Below are positions 1 through 11,600 of a DNA stretch of 64,000 nt, in pieces. Numbering within the stretch: the stretch's first letter is position 1; each line of letters begins with the position of its first letter. Below the pieces are notes generated by a model. That model was given only the letters and a program-made list of their open reading frames with translations, was not told where the DNA came from and did not search any database. The DNA lies in assembly GCA_964035795.1 (NCBI GenBank), contig OZ038320.1:15114030-15178029 (forward strand). Direction: 5' to 3'. Source of the stretch: Pterobdella sp. o SKG-2022. Lineage: Eukaryota > Annelida > Clitellata > Hirudinida > Piscicolidae. A program made the translations under genes and the position numbers.

Positions 1-490
1 CTTTGCCCATGCCCATAAGTGTGAAGTTGTATCTCTACATTTCCCTTGCTGCACATCTTCTTGTCTCCTAAAGTGTTCTCACATTCCATGTTCCTACAAA
101 AACGGAAATGAGTGAAAGCAATCTAGGATTTTTATATGAATGAATCTGGGTGAGAATGGGTTTTCAGCCCTGCAGTTCCCTGAAGGGTTTGGCTGCACGC
201 ATTAAAAATTTCCTTAAAGTAATTCCAGCTCTCCCTCAAACAGAAAATTTCTGGTTAGAGTTGCTAGTTTCTGTAAATTGTTTTTTTTTCTATGTGTAGG
301 TAAATAACCCGCAGCACAATTCCCACCTGGAGGGTCAGGATGCACCGTTTTGTCTAGACCCTAATTCTCAAACCTGCTGAGCATAGTTAAACCTTTTAAA
401 AGCCAAAGCCCCCGCTCATATTGCGTTGGGTGTCACTAGGACACACAAGTCGTCCTACCACGTCAAGGTGGTGCACCATCAACACGGTTC
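1..490 (-). mobile_element. LINE 5' region (family D), copy 1
   Basis: On the - strand this is the 5' untranslated region and first codons of a non-LTR retrotransposon. It matches the + strand at 9605-10220 block by block: the hairpin-like ACCACCTTGACGTGGT near 465-480, the phrase GACTTGTGTGTCCTAGTGAC, a TACCTACACATAG block, and the sequence AAATCCTAGATTGCTT just before the endonuclease start. The last part, towards position 1, encodes the apurinic-endonuclease (APE) opening motif GTWNVRTL. The copy is cut by the window edge. Confidence 0.75.
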
Positions 491-959
491 CATTTCTAGT
501 TTCCATTTTTCAAATTTTGTTATAAAACAGTCTAGCAATTTTGAGATCAAAACCAGGTCATCAGCATATAAAAGTTCCCAAAAAACACCGGTTTTTAACT
601 CTCAAGACAAAGCTTCTAAAACAAGAATAAAAAGTAGTAGAAAAGTAAATTCAAAAAATTAGCAGGCAACCATAATATTTGTCAATTTTTCTATGCCATT
701 TGACTTTATACATCGTGGAAAAATGGAAGTAATAATAATTTCTTATGGCTTGCCCATGGAAACTGTGAAAGCCATTATGGTATTTTATTAAATACCAAAT
801 CAATGGTACGCCAGATGGACACTGATTTTTTCAAAATTCAAACTGGGGTCATACAAGATGACACGTAGGAGACTTGCTGTTCATTGTAGTTATGAAGTAT
901 GCTTTGAAAATGTCCATGAACTTGAATAAAGATTTTTGATTCACAATCCACCCAGTCAA
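491..959. other. no recognisable gene
   Basis: AT-rich sequence with only short open frames. The stretch 800-960 may still be LINE-derived because it directly precedes a reverse transcriptase fragment on the - strand, but I could not align it with any conserved block. Confidence 0.4.
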
Positions 960-1835
960 GTGTAGAAGATAACCTGGAATTAAAATTACTAACGCAGATT
1001 ATTCTGATGACAGAGCCATACTTGCGGATAAAATAAATGGTTGTCTTAAAGAGAAAATAATTTCTATAGTGGATCTACCTGCTTCAAAACCGCACTGGGT
1101 CTCAAGGAAATTTCTTTCTGCGAGTAAGACTCGAGCAAACGTTTTCCCCACTACACTAATTAGCAATATCCCTCGATAGTTGTTGCAGTCATTACGGTCG
1201 CCCTTGTTTTTGTACTGAGTAATAATTCAAGCATTCCGCATATCTTGAAGAACTGATCCTTCATCTCAACACTGGATAAGGGGTTCGTGTAGAAGGATAA
1301 AAAAGAAACTTTTTCCGACTTTCAATACCTCAGAAGGGATAGCATCATTGCCTGGAGCTTTAACGTATGCCAAGGAATCGACGGCCTTGCTTAGTTCCTC
1401 TAAAGTTGGTAAAAAATCGAACTCAGCCATTATGGGAAAAGAGTGTATATTCTGGATTACTTGATCAGATATTTTAAAATCTCTTAAATATAGCCCTTGG
1501 AAATGTTCAGTCAATCTTTACATCTGTTTCCCTCTGTCTTTTAAAGTCTCTCCAGAACTTGCTCTTATGGGTGCAGATTTAGATATCTGTGGGCCAATGT
1601 TCTTTCAATTCCTTCAAGTATGGCAGCAATGTTCTCACAATTTGTAGCTCTCTGGATACTTTTCGAGGAAGTTGACCAGTAATCATTTGTACAATGGCAA
1701 GAAGTTGCTTTTGCAAGTTTTCGAGCCTTTTGGTAGCTAGTGTTTTCTCTGAGGGTTTTCGTTTATACTCAAGAAGAGCGGCTTTTTTGGCTTTGATAAA
1801 TGAATGATTGGAGTGGCCTTTCCAGGGTTTATTTT
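960..1835 (-). mobile_element. LINE linker and reverse transcriptase fragment
   Basis: Reading the - strand from 1835 downward gives the basic linker of an APE-type LINE (KAALLEYKRKPSEKTL), a frameshift near 1680 after which DYWSTSSKSIQRATNCENIA continues the same protein, then the N-terminal RT region. RT landmarks are TLEELSKAVDSL, KAPGNDAIPSEVLK, YKNKGDRNDCNNYRGI and ETQCGFEAGRSTIE. These correspond to RT blocks 0-2. The catalytic YADD block is absent, and stops interrupt the frame. A decayed copy abutting a Tc1/mariner remnant at about 1835. Confidence 0.8.
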
Positions 1836-2724
1836 CCTCGATAACTACCAAACTACCGACTCCTGCTGACGCCATGCATCCCTATACCATTACTGAGCCT
1901 CCACCATGTTTCATTGACGGGGTTATACAAGCTGGCTCAAGCTCTTCTCCTTTTCTTCTTCTTATCAATTTGTTCATAGGGGGTATAATGAAGTTGATGG
2001 AACACTCATCTTACCATATAACTGATTTCCAGTCTTCAAGCCCATTTATAGTGATCATTTGCCAATAACATTTTAAACCGATTTCATTAAAACGCCTATT
2101 TATTGTGGAGACAGAAGGGAGAAAAGACGTAATATTTTCAATGTTTTTTTGCAGCTGACTGGAAGTAGAAAATCGATTTTTTAGACTCAGTCGCTTCAGA
2201 TGTCGATCTTTTCGCTCTGTTGTTACTCTTGGACGACCTGTGCGCGACTTTTGAGCCAAATCGCCTTTCGTTTCATAACCTTTAAGAAATTTATCAACTT
2301 TTGACTTACTCACATCCAGCTTAGCTGCAATTTTATGGATGGTGTAGCCTTCTTCCCTTAAGGCTCTCTTTGTTCAGTAGTATAGAAAAGTCTTTTAGAC
2401 ATTTTCAAAAATTTTCAAAACTATTAGTTAAGGTATTTATATACCTTTCAAATGGTATATTATTTTACAGTCCATAGTTAAAAAATTTATAGTAAATAAG
2501 GTTAAAAGATGACGACACCCAATTACAGAAATTTCAATTTTATGGTTTTTATTTCCTTACTATTCATCATCTAAAATTTTCAAATCTTTTGAAATTGAAA
2601 ATTGTTTAATACATGATTTTTAATAACATATATAAATTTGAAAGTATTTAAATAACTTTAAGTAGCCTTATTTCATCTTTATGTTGAAATTTAAAGTTGT
2701 CCACTGACTTTTGATTTATACTGT
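1836..2724 (-). mobile_element. Tc1/mariner transposon remnant
   Basis: The - strand runs from a probable terminal repeat at 2724-2697 (TACAGTATAAATCAAAAGTC, with the TA dinucleotide typical of the superfamily) into a transposase reading frame. An N-terminal helix-turn-helix region contains HKIAAKLDVSKSKVDKFLKG and GRPRVTTERKDRHLKRLSLK. A gap of unrelated residues is followed by the catalytic-core start DWKSVIW-stop-DE, where the first catalytic aspartate is kept, then IRRRKGEELEPACITPSMKH and GGGSVMV. The region holding the second and third catalytic acidic residues is missing because a LINE fragment abuts at about 1835. A frameshift near 2370 and two in-frame stops show that the copy is dead. 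Confidence 0.85.
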
Positions 2725-3720
2725 AGCTCCAATATGTGTAGAGTGGATAAGCTTAGATTGAGTAATTTTACCGCTTGGAACATTTTCATGTCACCTGGAA
2801 GGTTTTCAACTGTCATCAATTGATTATTATAATATGTTTTGGCTTTATTTTTCAGTTCTTGTATATATTGTTTTTTGAGTTCTTTTAGGTTTTCCTATTT
2901 GGTAGTGTTTTTCATCTGGAATCTCATTCTCAGCCATATCGGTTTTTGATCGGTAGATAATTCTTTTAATTCAAGATAACTGCTCCATGACTTTTCTTTC
3001 AAGTTTGTTTTGATTGGCTTTGGCAATTTCATTTAATAAATTTAACATATTATGAGAGTTGGGAAACTCATTATGGGTTAGAAGTTGGTGTGTTTTATCT
3101 TGAATTTCTAATTGTTATTTTTTGTTATGAGATGTGATAGTGTGTCTTTGATATGGTTTAGTAGTCATAATGGTGGTTTTAACAGGCCTATGGTCTGAGT
3201 GTGTTTCTAAGCCATTGAAGGATTTTGCATATAGTAATCTCCATTTGTGTTTGATAGGTATTGTAATGTAGTCTATTGTGTTGTAGATGGGGGTTAGCTT
3301 GTTATATATTTTTCTTGTTCTTTCCCAAGTTGGGATCTGTTTTGCCTTGTGCTTAAAACATGTGTTTTTAGCAATAAGCCTGTTATCTGTTAGAAGTTTG
3401 TTGAGGAAGGTGCCATTACTGTTTTGTTTTTTTCTACCATAGCTCCCTGTTGAAATATTTTTGTTTTTCCTAATTTAAAGTTAAAATCTTTAAGTACAGT
3501 TAAGATATTTTACTTGAGCTGCATGTTTATGGTGTGTTGGAGTTCTTCAATGGAGATTTGCGAATTCTCATCAGCTAAAGACTTCACCTGGGTAGAGCCA
3601 TACACTTCAACAATAGAAAAACTTTCTTTTTTCATGTTGATTTCTGGCCCCATTACTCTGTCAGATTTAGCCTTCACTTTCATCACATTTACGTGGTTCT
3701 TATGCATCATACAAAAAACG
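2725..3720 (-). mobile_element. LINE endonuclease-to-RT linker (family E), copy 1
   Basis: On the - strand this runs from an endonuclease part (FSIVEVYGSTQVKSLADENS, corresponding to the VYAPT region of APE domains) through many stops to the linker. The linker ends in KNKAKTYYNNQLMTVENLPG and DMKMFQAVKLLNLS. The same block occurs at 39457-39330 on the - strand, so the two loci are copies of one family. No intact frame longer than about 66 codons remains. Confidence 0.7.
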
Positions 3721-3757
3721 TAATGTCGGTTGGTTGGTTTGATGGTTGTAAGGGTGA

Positions 3758-3874
3758 GTAATATTTCAGAAAACTAGTTAGTTTATTGAGATACAAAGCT
3801 CATACTTGAAAATGTTACGTTGATAACGGAAAGCTTTGTATCTTAATAAACTAACTAGTGTTTTGAAATATTAC
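3758..3874. repeat. foldback repeat F1 (43-bp arms)
   Basis: Left arm 3758-3800 and right arm 3832-3874 are inverted copies with only a few mismatches, separated by a 31-base loop. The arms share the block ACTAGTTAGTTTATT and end in GATACAAAGCT. There is no coding capacity. The arm ends near AAGCTTTGTATC, similar to the core of the larger foldbacks at 8732 and 15401, so this may be a diverged member of one family. Confidence 0.85.
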
Positions 3875-4169
3875 GCCTTTTATTGAAGCTTTTTAAAAAA
3901 TCATTAGGTTGTAAGTGTGTTAGCGTTTTTTCTTTGATGGTATTCTTCGATTTTAGTTTTTTTGTAAAAGAAAAAAGTCGACTTTGTATTTTTTAAAATC
4001 TCAAAACAGTCACTCTTTTTTCGTGGCGGACGATAATCCGCGCACATTGTGTGCTCCAAAGACAATTTTGTCCTCGTACTTTCTTTTTTTGTATTTTCAA
4101 AAGTATCAAACAAAATCAGTATTAATTCGATTTCTCTTAGGTATTCCGTTAAGAAATTCTAGCATAATT
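3875..4169. other. no recognisable gene
   Basis: AT-rich interval with no conserved protein block on either strand. The open frames here are short and low in complexity. Confidence 0.4.
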
Positions 4170-4560
4170 TAAGTGAAATTCAAAATTACTAACTATGGAA
4201 CCGGAAACAATTACAATTCTTAGTAAGAACATTAAAATAATAAAAATCAATAAAGTCATATTTGTTACAAATGGTAGATGATCTGAGATAGCCTCTGTCA
4301 AAATGAAGAATGAAGTTATTTCCATATTGGTTACAATATTGTCGAAAAGACTTATTCTAGGCATTCTTGTATATTTATTTATAGCAGCTTTTGAGTCATA
4401 TGTTATAATTAGATTTTCAAAATCTTTGACTAGATTGGAATTCATATTTAACAGATCTGTATTTAAGTCTCCAGTTATAGTTACTTTTTTGTTTGGTTTA
4501 TAAATTTTTGATATAAAATTATCTAGGTCATCTATGAAAACATTATTATCAGAATGAATT
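4170..4560 (-). mobile_element. CR1/L2-like LINE endonuclease fragment
   Basis: The - strand frame from about 4560 encodes the C-terminal half of an APE endonuclease. It contains FISKIYKPNKKVTITGDLNT, where GDLNTDLLN corresponds to the catalytic GDFN motif, then INKYTRMPRISLFDNIVTN and ILTEAISDHLPFV, where SDH is the last catalytic motif. The frame is open from GDLNT to SDHLP. The upstream part is lost in the adjoining run of Ns. Confidence 0.8.
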
Positions 4561-4584
4561 ACTTTGTAAATTGCTTAAAGATTG

Positions 4585-4784
4585 NNNNNNNNNNNNNNNN
4601 NNNNNNNNNNNNNNNNNNNNNNNNNNNNNNNNNNNNNNNNNNNNNNNNNNNNNNNNNNNNNNNNNNNNNNNNNNNNNNNNNNNNNNNNNNNNNNNNNNNN
4701 NNNNNNNNNNNNNNNNNNNNNNNNNNNNNNNNNNNNNNNNNNNNNNNNNNNNNNNNNNNNNNNNNNNNNNNNNNNNNNNNNNNN
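4585..4784. other. assembly gap (200 N)
   Basis: Exactly 200 undetermined bases, a conventional placeholder size, so the true distance is unknown. Open frames crossing it have no meaning. Confidence 0.99.
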
Positions 4785-5110
4785 TAATAGCTGAATCCAT
4801 TCCATCTAAACCGGTTGAAGACGCTTTGGGTAATGAAATTAGAGCACAGAAAACGGAAGAGGCAGTTTAGAAATTGAGCTACAGTAAATCCCCTGATATG
4901 AACCGCCTACTTCCAGAGTTCTTTCATTGTGCTAGTCCAGTGTTGATGGGGCGTCTGACTACACTATTACAAACAGCTTTGGGAACTGAGACTATTCCTT
5001 AGGATTGGAGGAACTTTTTGTTAGTTGTGCTTTATAAGGAAAAGGGTCTTAAAAATGATTGCAGTAACTACCGAGGAATCTAACTTTTGTCAGTTGAGGG
5101 TGAAATTCTT
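4785..5110 (+). mobile_element. LINE RT fragment (family B), upstream half
   Basis: The + strand encodes the start of an RT domain: ESIPSKPVEDALGNEIRAQ, KSPDMNRLLPEFFHCASPVL, a stop, then DWRNFLLVVLYKEKGLKNDC and SNYRGI-stop-LLSVEGEILCR. The block YKEKGxKNDCSNYRGI also occurs at 23330-23280 on the - strand, which places this copy in the same family. It is interrupted at about 5110 by an unrelated LINE 3' end and seems to resume at 5696. Confidence 0.8.
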
Positions 5111-5700
5111 TGTCGCATTTTTTTAACACCACCGTTGCCTTGACTATCTCTTTAATTCTTTCCAGGCTTGACTATTATAACTCTCTTTTTTGTGGTCTTC
5201 CGAAATGTCTTATTTCTAAATTGCAATCTCTTCGAAATTGCGCTGCCAAAATTGTTCTTCAAGCCGACTACTATTCTTCCTCTCATGCTTGCCTCGATCG
5301 CCTTCATTGGTTGCCGGTCGCACAAAGAGCCTGGTTCAAATTACTGTGGCTCACCATTATTATTCTATATTTCATTCAGCCGGCTTATTTATATGAGCTT
5401 TTTTCTATCAGACAAACTCATGAGTCTCTCAGGTCCTCAAACTCTGGCTTATGGCTGGATCAACCTGTTTCTTCTAACTCTTTTTTACATCGCTCTTTTT
5501 CGTATGTTGCCTCTCATTTATGGAGTTCTTTTCCATTATATCTGCGTCTCTAACCTTCACTTAAACATTCTCGCAAGCGTTTAAAAACGCTTCTTTATAG
5601 CAGCATCTCTCCGCCGTAGTTCCTTGGACTACACAAGTGCCTCTGCAGCAAACCTAGTTGCAAACTGCGTGTTTTACAAATGAATAATAATAATAATAAT
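5110..5700 (+). mobile_element. L2/CR1-like LINE 3' end with (AAT)n tail
   Basis: A 147-codon open frame (5110-5553) encodes the C-terminal region of an L2/CR1/Rex-type polymerase: LSRLDYYNSLFCGLPKCLIS, LQSLRNCAAKIVL, LDRLHWLPVAQRAWFKL and SHLWSSFPLYL. It ends in an AAT repeat tail at 5683-5700. The fragment is 5' truncated, as usual for LINE insertions, and lies inside a copy of family B, so it is a nested insertion. Confidence 0.85.
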
Positions 5701-6320
5701 ATAATCTTTAAAATCAGACGACTGCAAGAAAAATGTCAGAAACAGCGCAAATATCTTTTTCAAATGTTCATTGACCTCACTAAGGCGTTTGACACAGTAA
5801 ACCGTAAAGCTCTTTGGTTGATTCTTGGAAAGTTAGGTTGTCCAGAGAAGTTGATTTCTATCTTAAATCTTTTCCAGCATGACATGAAAACTACGCTGAA
5901 TATCGGAGACAAACTTGCAGAACCTTTCACTGTAGGAAACGGTGTCAAGCACGGAGATACACTGGCTCCAACACTATTTGCGCTTTATTTTTCTATGGTG
6001 TTTTAATTAGCTTTCAAGGATAGTAGCGAAGGTGTTCACATTTACTATCGAACCACTGGTAAGCTTTTTAACATCAAACGTTTTACTGCCAGAACTAAAA
6101 CAATGATGAGCTTGATACGTGAATTGCTTCATGCAGACTACTGTGCTTTGCTGACTCACACCGAGATGGAAAAGCAGCCCCTGATGGATTCTTTTAAAGC
6201 TGCGTGTACTGCGTTGGGGTTGACTATCATTTTGAAGAAAACTGTTTTGATGTATCAACCAACTTCTGGAAAAACGTATGTCGAGCCATCGATCTATGTT
6301 TAAGGACAAAAGCTGGCATA
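5696..6320 (+). mobile_element. LINE RT fragment (family B), downstream half
   Basis: Encodes RT blocks 3 to 6: RRLQEKCQKQRKYLFQMFID, LTKAFDTVNRKALWLILGKL, GNGVKHGDTLAPTLFALYF, then after a stop LHADYCALLTHTEMEKQPLM and ALGLTIILKKT. The catalytic YADD is changed to HADY, so this copy could not polymerise DNA even if its frames were intact. The sequence is nearly the same as the - strand of 22580-23170. Confidence 0.88.
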
Positions 6321-6324
6321 CAAA

Positions 6325-6755
6325 TTTATTTGGTCTGGGGGTAGTACTGGCGTTGAGGGTCTGGGTGTTTTGGTAAGCAGGGTTTAGGTAGATAAAATAG
6401 TGGAGGTCAATAGGGTTAATGACAGGTTAATGTTCTTGAAGCTTTTGATTGGGAAGCGTATTATAATCATTGTCTCAGCTTTGGGCAGAATAAAGTGTGC
6501 TAAAGCATCTTGTAGTTCTGGGGTTGTTGCAGAGATGTTGCAAGCTTTTGGTGAAGGAGGCATTGGCCGTATGACAGATCTTTTTAATGGTATCTTAGAT
6601 GAATATAAAATACCTGAAGACTGGAACACGAGCGTGATCTTTAATTGCTTCAAAAACAAGGGCGAGGCGATAGAAAGAGGGAATTATAAAGGTTTGAAAC
6701 TCTCGGAGCATTTGATGAAAATCATTAATAAGGTTAGCTATCTGATGGATTAAAG
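6325..6755 (+). mobile_element. LINE with endonuclease joined directly to RT
   Basis: One almost continuous frame begins with mid-endonuclease sequence (GGSTGVEGLGVLVSRV, then a stop, VNRVNDRLMFLKLLIGKRII) and passes directly into RT block 0-1 (CAKASCSSGVVAEMLQAFGE, YKIPEDWNTSVIFNCFKNKG, GNYKGLKLSEHLMKI). In related LINEs several hundred residues separate these parts, so the copy carries an internal deletion. It belongs to a different family from its neighbours. Confidence 0.7.
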
Positions 6756-7003
6756 AGCATTTTTAATACTCTGAGTAAGTGCCCTACCCATATGAGCTGG
6801 AAACGCTTGAAAATCGCATGAATGCTCTTCATTTTAGCTCTTTGGAGTGTCTTTGTGTCGGGCACTTTGTCGTGACATTTGATGTTAAGCAATTTTCGAT
6901 GGCATCGCATGTGGAAAGAATCGAAATGCCTGGAATGACGTTTATATATAATCCATGTTTTGTAGGCGTACAGTGGTGAGAAAATGACGACTACACGGTA
7001 CAC
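6740..7003 (-). mobile_element. LINE C-terminal domain fragment
   Basis: An 89-codon - strand frame encodes the post-RT region: YKTWIIYKRHSRHFDSFHMR, RKLLNIKCHDKVPDTKTLQR and RFQLIWVGHLLRVLK. These match the typical order LYG.ETW, H.RCLR, W.D.IP, LRW.GH.VR of endonuclease-RT elements. It is truncated at both ends. Confidence 0.8.
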
Positions 7004-7029
7004 CTTCAGCTTGGTCTGCCCGCGAGAGA

Positions 7030-7275
7030 AACCACCTTCTTGTGATGCTGGATGGGCAATCCAACAAAAGTGTCAAAGAGGTTCTTAACTGCTTTAGCTT
7101 TCAAACACAGAGCAATTCAAGAATCCATCCAATCAAAAGTACTGGGTTGACTCCAATGAGATTATGATATACCAATCCACTGCTTACCAAAGAAAACAAC
7201 CCGAAACTACAACTTTCTTTTGGTACTCGCTCCAAAGAGTGTCAGAAAAGAGACTGGAAGTTGGCGCTCAACAAT
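7030..7275 (+). mobile_element. LINE inter-domain fragment
   Basis: The + strand contains FWYSLQRVSEKRLEVGAQQ near its end, which matches the - strand at 47950-47870 (FRYSLQRVSEESLEAGAQQ), along with upstream NKSVKEVLN-like sequence. It is a small displaced piece of the same LINE family as 46850-48430. Confidence 0.65.
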
Positions 7276-8248
7276 AACAATCAACTTGGTCAAAAAACTG
7301 ATCTTTTTTTTCTCCCACACGGAAAAGTAATAGTCAAATGCCTTGAAGTTATAAATATATACAATACTTCAAAGGGAGGGCTGAACTGCTTCAATAAATA
7401 TGTCCACTCTCAAAGAGAGAAAAGTATAATAGGAGCAGAAGTTTCTTTGATTGTTTTTTCAATAACTCATTCTTTCATATCAATAAGTATAGATTTTCAT
7501 CCCGTTTCAAAGGTTTTTTACAGGGAAAATGTCTTTTCCTTGCTTATCTTACTTCATCCACATTTGACTCTTGATTTTTTTGGATGTTGTTGATTTAGTC
7601 TTTCTTTTCAATTTTTTCTTGATTTTTACACGTAAATATACTTTTTTCAAAAAATCTATCTGCCATTTCTTCTCTTTGGAAAACTCTACAGTTTGACCAA
7701 GATGGCTCTGGATTCAAGCAGATCCTATAAAACCTTTAGTGGACTTATTGACAATCTCATTTTTCTACATCCTACACTCAATGGTTTGTCTATCTATTTA
7801 TTGTTTTTCTTACACTCTTTTTCTATATAGACCCATCGAGTTTACTCGAATATTTTATTAGCGTAATCGTTCCAAGGTTAATTTGTTTACATAGCTTGAA
7901 TTTAAATAAAATCTTTCGCAATAAATTTTTTCATTCAATTCAATTTCACCAAAAAATTCAAAATTTAGCGCTTTTTTTTCCGGTCGTTAAGATGCAGCTT
8001 GTTAGGGTCTTAGTTACCTAACGATGATACCTAAAATTGGGTATATAATCATGTTTTTGCTTCAAAATAGCCTTTTCTTTAAACGATTGCTTTTCAATTC
8101 ATTAAATTCATAAGTTTTTAAAACTAAATTATAATATCGATGACAATTATTATTTTAGAAAAGCTGAAGTTCATATGAAAATTTTGAAAAATTATAATAT
8201 TTAAATGCGAAATTCATGTATATTAATTGATTGTTTTTGTGATGAAAA
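7276..8248. other. upstream region of the TRPV gene, no other gene seen
   Basis: AT-rich sequence holding one 110-codon + frame (7261-7593) that I do not recognise and do not regard as a gene. The last few hundred bases precede the channel start codon and probably contain its promoter and 5' untranslated region. No clear core promoter motif can be singled out by eye. Confidence 0.4.
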
Positions 8249-8622
8249 ATGACAAAAATGAAATTTATCGGCAAAAATTATGTTAGACCAAAATCCTTAT
8301 GGAAACTTCAAAATAGAGAACAAAACACAAACCCTATTTACCAATACATTAACCTCAAGCAAAAAGGATTGCTAGTGACCGTGATGAAGAAGTTAATTCA
8401 AATTCAACCTCCTTTATTTTAAGATTTTTTAATTTATAAATAATGATTGTTACAATTGAAATTCAATCAATTTTTTTTCTAGAAATCCTGAAGAGTTTGA
8501 TGCATTTATTAGAAAAGAATTGCCACTTAACATGTATAACGAAGGAAATGGAGGGACGGTGACAAAAAGAGAATTCATGATGTGGAGTGATTGGATTGCA
8601 TTCAAGCTTCATGTATGATAAT
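8249..8622 (+). CDS. TRPV exons 1-2 (8249-8391, 8483-8622)
   Basis: Exon 1 opens with MTKMKFIGKNYVRPKSLW and contains the motif NPIYQYINLKQKGLLV, which precedes the ankyrin domain in invertebrate TRPVs. An in-frame TGA lies two codons upstream of the ATG, fixing the start. The donor at 8392 splits an AA|A lysine codon with the acceptor before 8483. Exon 2 encodes NPEEFDAFIRKELPLN and ends in phase 0 at a GTATGA donor. The next coding exon is 5.7 kb away. Confidence 0.8.
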
Positions 8623-11600
8623 AAAACGATATCATTTTTCAAAATACTTTCACATTAATTTTTCAAAATTTTCTTACCTTGGTGACATGTAGCGTGGAAT
8701 GAGAGGTTGCAAGTTAGCATTATAAAAACGTTTTGAATCAAACACTTTTATCAACTGAATAATAGCACGAAGCTTTTTGTATGTTGAAGAATTTAACATA
8801 CGAAAAGCTTCGTGTTATTATTCAGTTGATAAAAGTTTTTGATTCAAATCGTTGTTGTTCACAGGCTATTTTAATTTATCATTATAGTAACAATAATTAG
8901 TAAACCCGGACGAGCGTTACTATAGCGCAATTTCAAGTGTTCAGTGACGTGGTGTGAACTTCATTAGCTTTTTGGAATACTAATTTTGATGATAATGATT
9001 TCAAATTTTTTGAAAAATCTTTTTGTCATGTCGCGTTCAGAAATATTGGATGGTTTTTAACCTTGGTCACAAAATTTTCGGTCTTGCTTAGATTTTAGGA
9101 TAGTGATTTGCCGATCTTTGAGCTTAAACTCAAATCATAAGTGGTCTGTACTGTTATTGATAACTTTCAATTTTCGAAAAAAAATAATGCTGCAGAACGT
9201 GTGCTGACACGAGCGCACATCGACTTGGCTTATTAGCTAATTATAATATGCAAATTATCTAGTTATATAAGAAAAGATTGTAAAAAAATTATATATATAT
9301 TCACACAATTTTTTTAAACTAATTTACTGTTTTATAAATAACTTTACAAATTTTGAGAGTTAAATTTTGCATATTAAATTTTCAGCCTTTCAGAATGTTG
9401 AAATGCGGTGAAAAAAATTTTAACAATTTTAAGTTAAATTGGCAGATCTTAATTTTCATTTTGCATTATAAGTATTTCAATCTTAGAATATTAGTATAAT
9501 ATAGATACGCAGATTATTTGAATATTTAATATGTAAACAAATTTTCAACTAATCTATTGATAGGTAAATACATTTTTTTTAAAATTGATAAAAAATAACC
9601 GTTCCGATAGTGCACCACCTTGACGTGGTAAAACGACTCATGTGTCCCAGTGACTCCCAAGTCTATATGAGCCAGGGCTTCGGGTTTTGATGTAGGTAAA
9701 CTACCCGCACAGAAAATAGTCTATATGAGCCGGAGCTTCTGCTTCTGAAAGGTTCAAACATGCTCAGAAGGTTTGAAGAGTGGGGTCTAAACAAAATGAT
9801 ACACTCTCGTTAGGCATTTTGATATAGGTTAACTACCCGCGCATAGAAAAAAAAATTTAACGAAACCGACAACAACTGTATCCATAAATCCTTTGTTTCA
9901 ACAAGAGCTGGAAGTTCTTTCAAGAAATCTATGACGCGTTGCAGACGAACTCATCAGGGATGAACCATTTCTACCCAGAAACACTTTCAAATAAAAATCC
10001 TAGATTGCTTCCACACAAGTCTGTATTACTAGGTACATGGAATGTAAGAACACTTTGGAAGACAGGAGAATGAGCACAAGCAGTGAGAGAAATGCAGAAA
10101 TACAACCTCACACTTTTGAGCATGTGCAAAATACGTTGGAATAGTTATGGAAAGATCAAATTACAAACAGGAAAGACGCTGCTTTAGTGGGGCAAAAACG
10201 AAGAAGAATGTCATAAAGCTCGTGTAGGACTCTTATTGTAGGATAATAAATAATTTGCCTAGTACAACAAATGCAATTGAGGGCTGTCATGATAGTTTAA
10301 ATGTGGGATTTAGAGTATATCATTCTAACTTTAATAATTTAATTAGAAATCTAATATTGGAACAATCAGGTTGTAGGCTTAAATTAAGTGGTAAAATCAA
10401 ATCAAATCAATGACGAGTATGATTATAGTGGCATCAACTTCAGGAGTTTCTAGACCACTGAGTATTATGAACTTTGAATGCAATTTAATGTAATGTATGT
10501 TTTCTTAGATATGACAATTTTTTAAAAATTTATGCAAGTATAACTAAATAAACAAAACAGTTGACTAAGATTATATGAAAAAAAAAGGTCTGTTGTTTGA
10601 AACAAAAGAAACCATAATAATACTTATAAAAATAAAATTTAGAAAACTGAGTTGATTTTATGAATGTATAAAAATAATCAAATCTGTGATAATAAACAAA
10701 AAAAAATATGTAGAGGAAACTTCAAATAAAATATTTTGAGCAATCAAATGTTAATTTTAGAGAAAATTTGAACAACTTCATTGTCTTCATCTTTTTTCTT
10801 TAATGGGACTTCCACGTCATCACATTTGAAACCAGAAATTGCTTATCTTTTTCTTTATTGTTAAATTCTTTGATATTAATTGAATGATAATATTTCTTTT
10901 AATCTTTTATAGAATTTTCATCCAAGTAATGCCAGCCTTTATTACCCTCAAAAAACAATAAAGTGTTTATCTTTGTAAATTTTTGTTGTTGCATAAGATG
11001 AAATTGTTGATGTTCACAATTTATCTTCTTTCTATGTAAAGCAAAAGAAACCGAAATCATCCCAAAAGAAGTAGTTCTTGTATGTTATTGTACTAAGTTA
11101 TTGAACTTTGAAATAAAATTGCGAAATTATTTTAAATAATAATATTTTGACATTTTAAACTGAATTATGTAGTTTTTAAGTATAAAAATCGACTATTCGA
11201 GCCATTATTATAACTTCGACAGGCCACCTTCGGTCGGCGCCAAAAACTACAAAATCCTACTTTTGGACCCTCTAATGACTAACTCATACCATGAATTATG
11301 GTTGTATAATTTACATATATGCCGGTTTTTTGCACCTTAATTTTGAAAGTATGTTTACATCTCGAAGCATTTTTCTAAATTATTTTTAATGTTTAATAAT
11401 TAGAAAAATTTTCATATTTGATTTCAAAAAACCAAAAGTTTTGGACATCTCATAATATTCAAAAGAATAAAAATAATTACTAAAAATATTGTAAAATTAG
11501 CTAAGCACCTGACTACAAATAATTAAAAAATCCTTAGTATTATTCCTATCATGAGGCATAACCATATTATATAACCTAAGGTTCCTTTCTTCGTATAATC

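Noticed and set aside
4549..4870. open frames spanning the run of Ns
   Set aside because: They are open only because undetermined bases cannot encode stops.
7261..7593. 110-codon + frame upstream of the TRPV gene
   Set aside because: No recognised motif, its first codons overlap a LINE fragment, and its composition is like the surrounding non-coding DNA.
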